64,000 nt of DNA, from positions 496,001 through 560,000 of the forward strand of contig NZ_JAAMOZ010000001.1 of NCBI RefSeq assembly GCF_011758645.1, read 5' to 3'. Source of the stretch: Brooklawnia cerclae. GTDB lineage: Bacteria; Actinomycetota; Actinomycetes; Propionibacteriales; Propionibacteriaceae. The first letter of the stretch is position 1. Each line of letters begins with the position of its first letter. The notes under the pieces are model-generated. The model saw nothing but the letters and a program-made list of their open reading frames with translations. It was not told where the DNA came from and did no database searches. Made by a program: the position numbers and the translations under genes. Shown here in pieces: positions 63,395 to 64,000 of this stretch.

Positions 63395-64000
63395 GCAACG
63401 ACGCCGGGACAGTGACCACCCCGGGGCCCTGGCGGATCGTCCTCGTGGACGATCACGGCATCTTCCGCGCCGGCGTCCGCCACGAGCTCGGGCGATACGC
63501 CGACCAGGTCGAGGTCGTCGGTGAGGGTGAGGACGTGGACAGCTCCGTGAAGGCCATCGTCGCCACCCTGCCCGATGTGGTGCTGCTGGATGTGCACCTG
63601 CCCGGTGGTGGGGGAGCCGAGGTCGTCAAGCAGGTGCATGCGCGTCATCCCGAGATCAAGTTCCTCGCCCTGTCGGTCAGCGACGCCGCCGAGGACGTGA
63701 TCGGCGTCATCCGCGCCGGTGCACGCGGATATGTCACCAAGTCCATCGCGACCCCGGAACTGATCGAGGCGATCGGACGGGTGGCCACCAACGACGCGGT
63801 CTTCTCGCCGCGGCTCGCGGGCTTCGTCCTGGACGCCTTCTCGGGATCGATCGACGTCGCGTCCATCGACGAGGATCTCGACCGTCTCAGCCAGCGTGAG
63901 CGTGAAGTGCTCAAGTTGATCGCTCGCGGCTACTCCTACAAGGAGATCGCCCGCGAGCTGTTCATCTCCATCAAGACGGTCGAGACCCACGTGTCCAGCG
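63391..64000 (+). CDS. NarL/LuxR-family response regulator, 3' end missing
   Basis: The DNA-binding partner of the upstream kinase. 203 codons are visible before the window ends, nearly the full expected length of about 215. The receiver domain has acidic DD at 20-21 in IVLVDDHG, the phosphoacceptor D67 in VVLLDVHLPGG, and the Lys of GYVTKSIATPE. The LuxR-type helix-turn-helix reads LSQREREVLKLIARGYSYKE, then IARELFISIKTVETHVSS. The ATG overlaps the kinase stop. Confidence 0.95.
   Translation, partial: MSNDAGTVTTPGPWRIVLVDDHGIFRAGVRHELGRYADQVEVVGEGEDVDSSVKAIVATLPDVVLLDVHLPGGGGAEVVKQVHARHPEIKFLALSVSDAAEDVIGVIRAGARGYVTKSIATPELIEAIGRVATNDAVFSPRLAGFVLDAFSGSIDVASIDEDLDRLSQREREVLKLIARGYSYKEIARELFISIKTVETHVSS

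Overview
The window is 64 kb of high-GC DNA carrying the str-S10-spc-alpha ribosomal protein region of an actinobacterium. The actinobacterial signs are frequent GTG and TTG starts, TANNNT -10 boxes a few bases before start codons, an RpfB-type resuscitation factor, a DUF222/HNH (13E12-type) endonuclease, EF-G2, GuaB3, a His-tailed GroEL next to groES, and lipomannan-type mannosyltransferases. The gene order and the mix of families suggest Propionibacteriales, most likely Propionibacteriaceae; that placement is inferred from recognition, not from a search. No tRNA, rRNA, CRISPR array, insertion sequence or prophage was seen.

Layout. 1-3140: end of fusA (cut by the window edge), a structured leader, tuf and a strong terminator. 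3156-5120: a DUF4112 membrane protein coupled to an unusual gltX, placed between the str and S10 operons. 5121-15213: S10 and spc operons, rpsJ to rplO, closed by a hairpin. 15260-18081: secY-adk-map from their own promoter. 18088-19546: a minus-strand YciI-like protein and a tandem-GNAT protein inserted before infA. 19663-23499: infA-rpmJ-rpsM-rpsK-rpsD-rpoA-rplQ. 23510-31573: a non-ribosomal block (GT4 glycosyltransferase, a transglutaminase-like protein with no catalytic Cys, rpfB, sodA, an RsmC-like methylase, truA, trmB, EF-G2) separating rplQ from rplM-rpsI.

31650-40428: rplM-rpsI, the HNH endonuclease, glmM, coaA, glmS, acpS and nnr, which cover cell-wall precursor, CoA and carrier-protein supply. 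40432-48526: an MgtA-like mannosyltransferase, a complete t6A/RimI operon (GNAT-TsaE fusion, tsaB, rimI, tsaD), an SDR-NUDIX-methyltransferase run and a DUF559 protein. 48537-52107: groES-groEL under two CIRCE operators, then an MptB-like mannosyltransferase. 52062-58964: guaB, a TetR/epimerase pair with two palindromic operators, guaB3, aroQ, a serine acetyltransferase and guaA. 59008-64000: a Ser/Gly-rich protein of unknown function beside an envelope-stress locus with three PspC-domain proteins, ending in a PspC-fused histidine kinase and a NarL-type regulator cut by the window edge.

Most operons are tightly packed, with ATGA or GTGA overlaps. At least ten monocistronic or first genes have a TANNNT box ending 6-8 bases before the start codon and usually no ribosome binding site, pointing to widespread leaderless transcripts. 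Convergent gene pairs almost touch or overlap. The most open questions are the PspC/kinase locus with its Ser-rich neighbour, the GT4/pseudo-transglutaminase pair, and the IR and DnaA-box-like cluster before the DUF559 gene.
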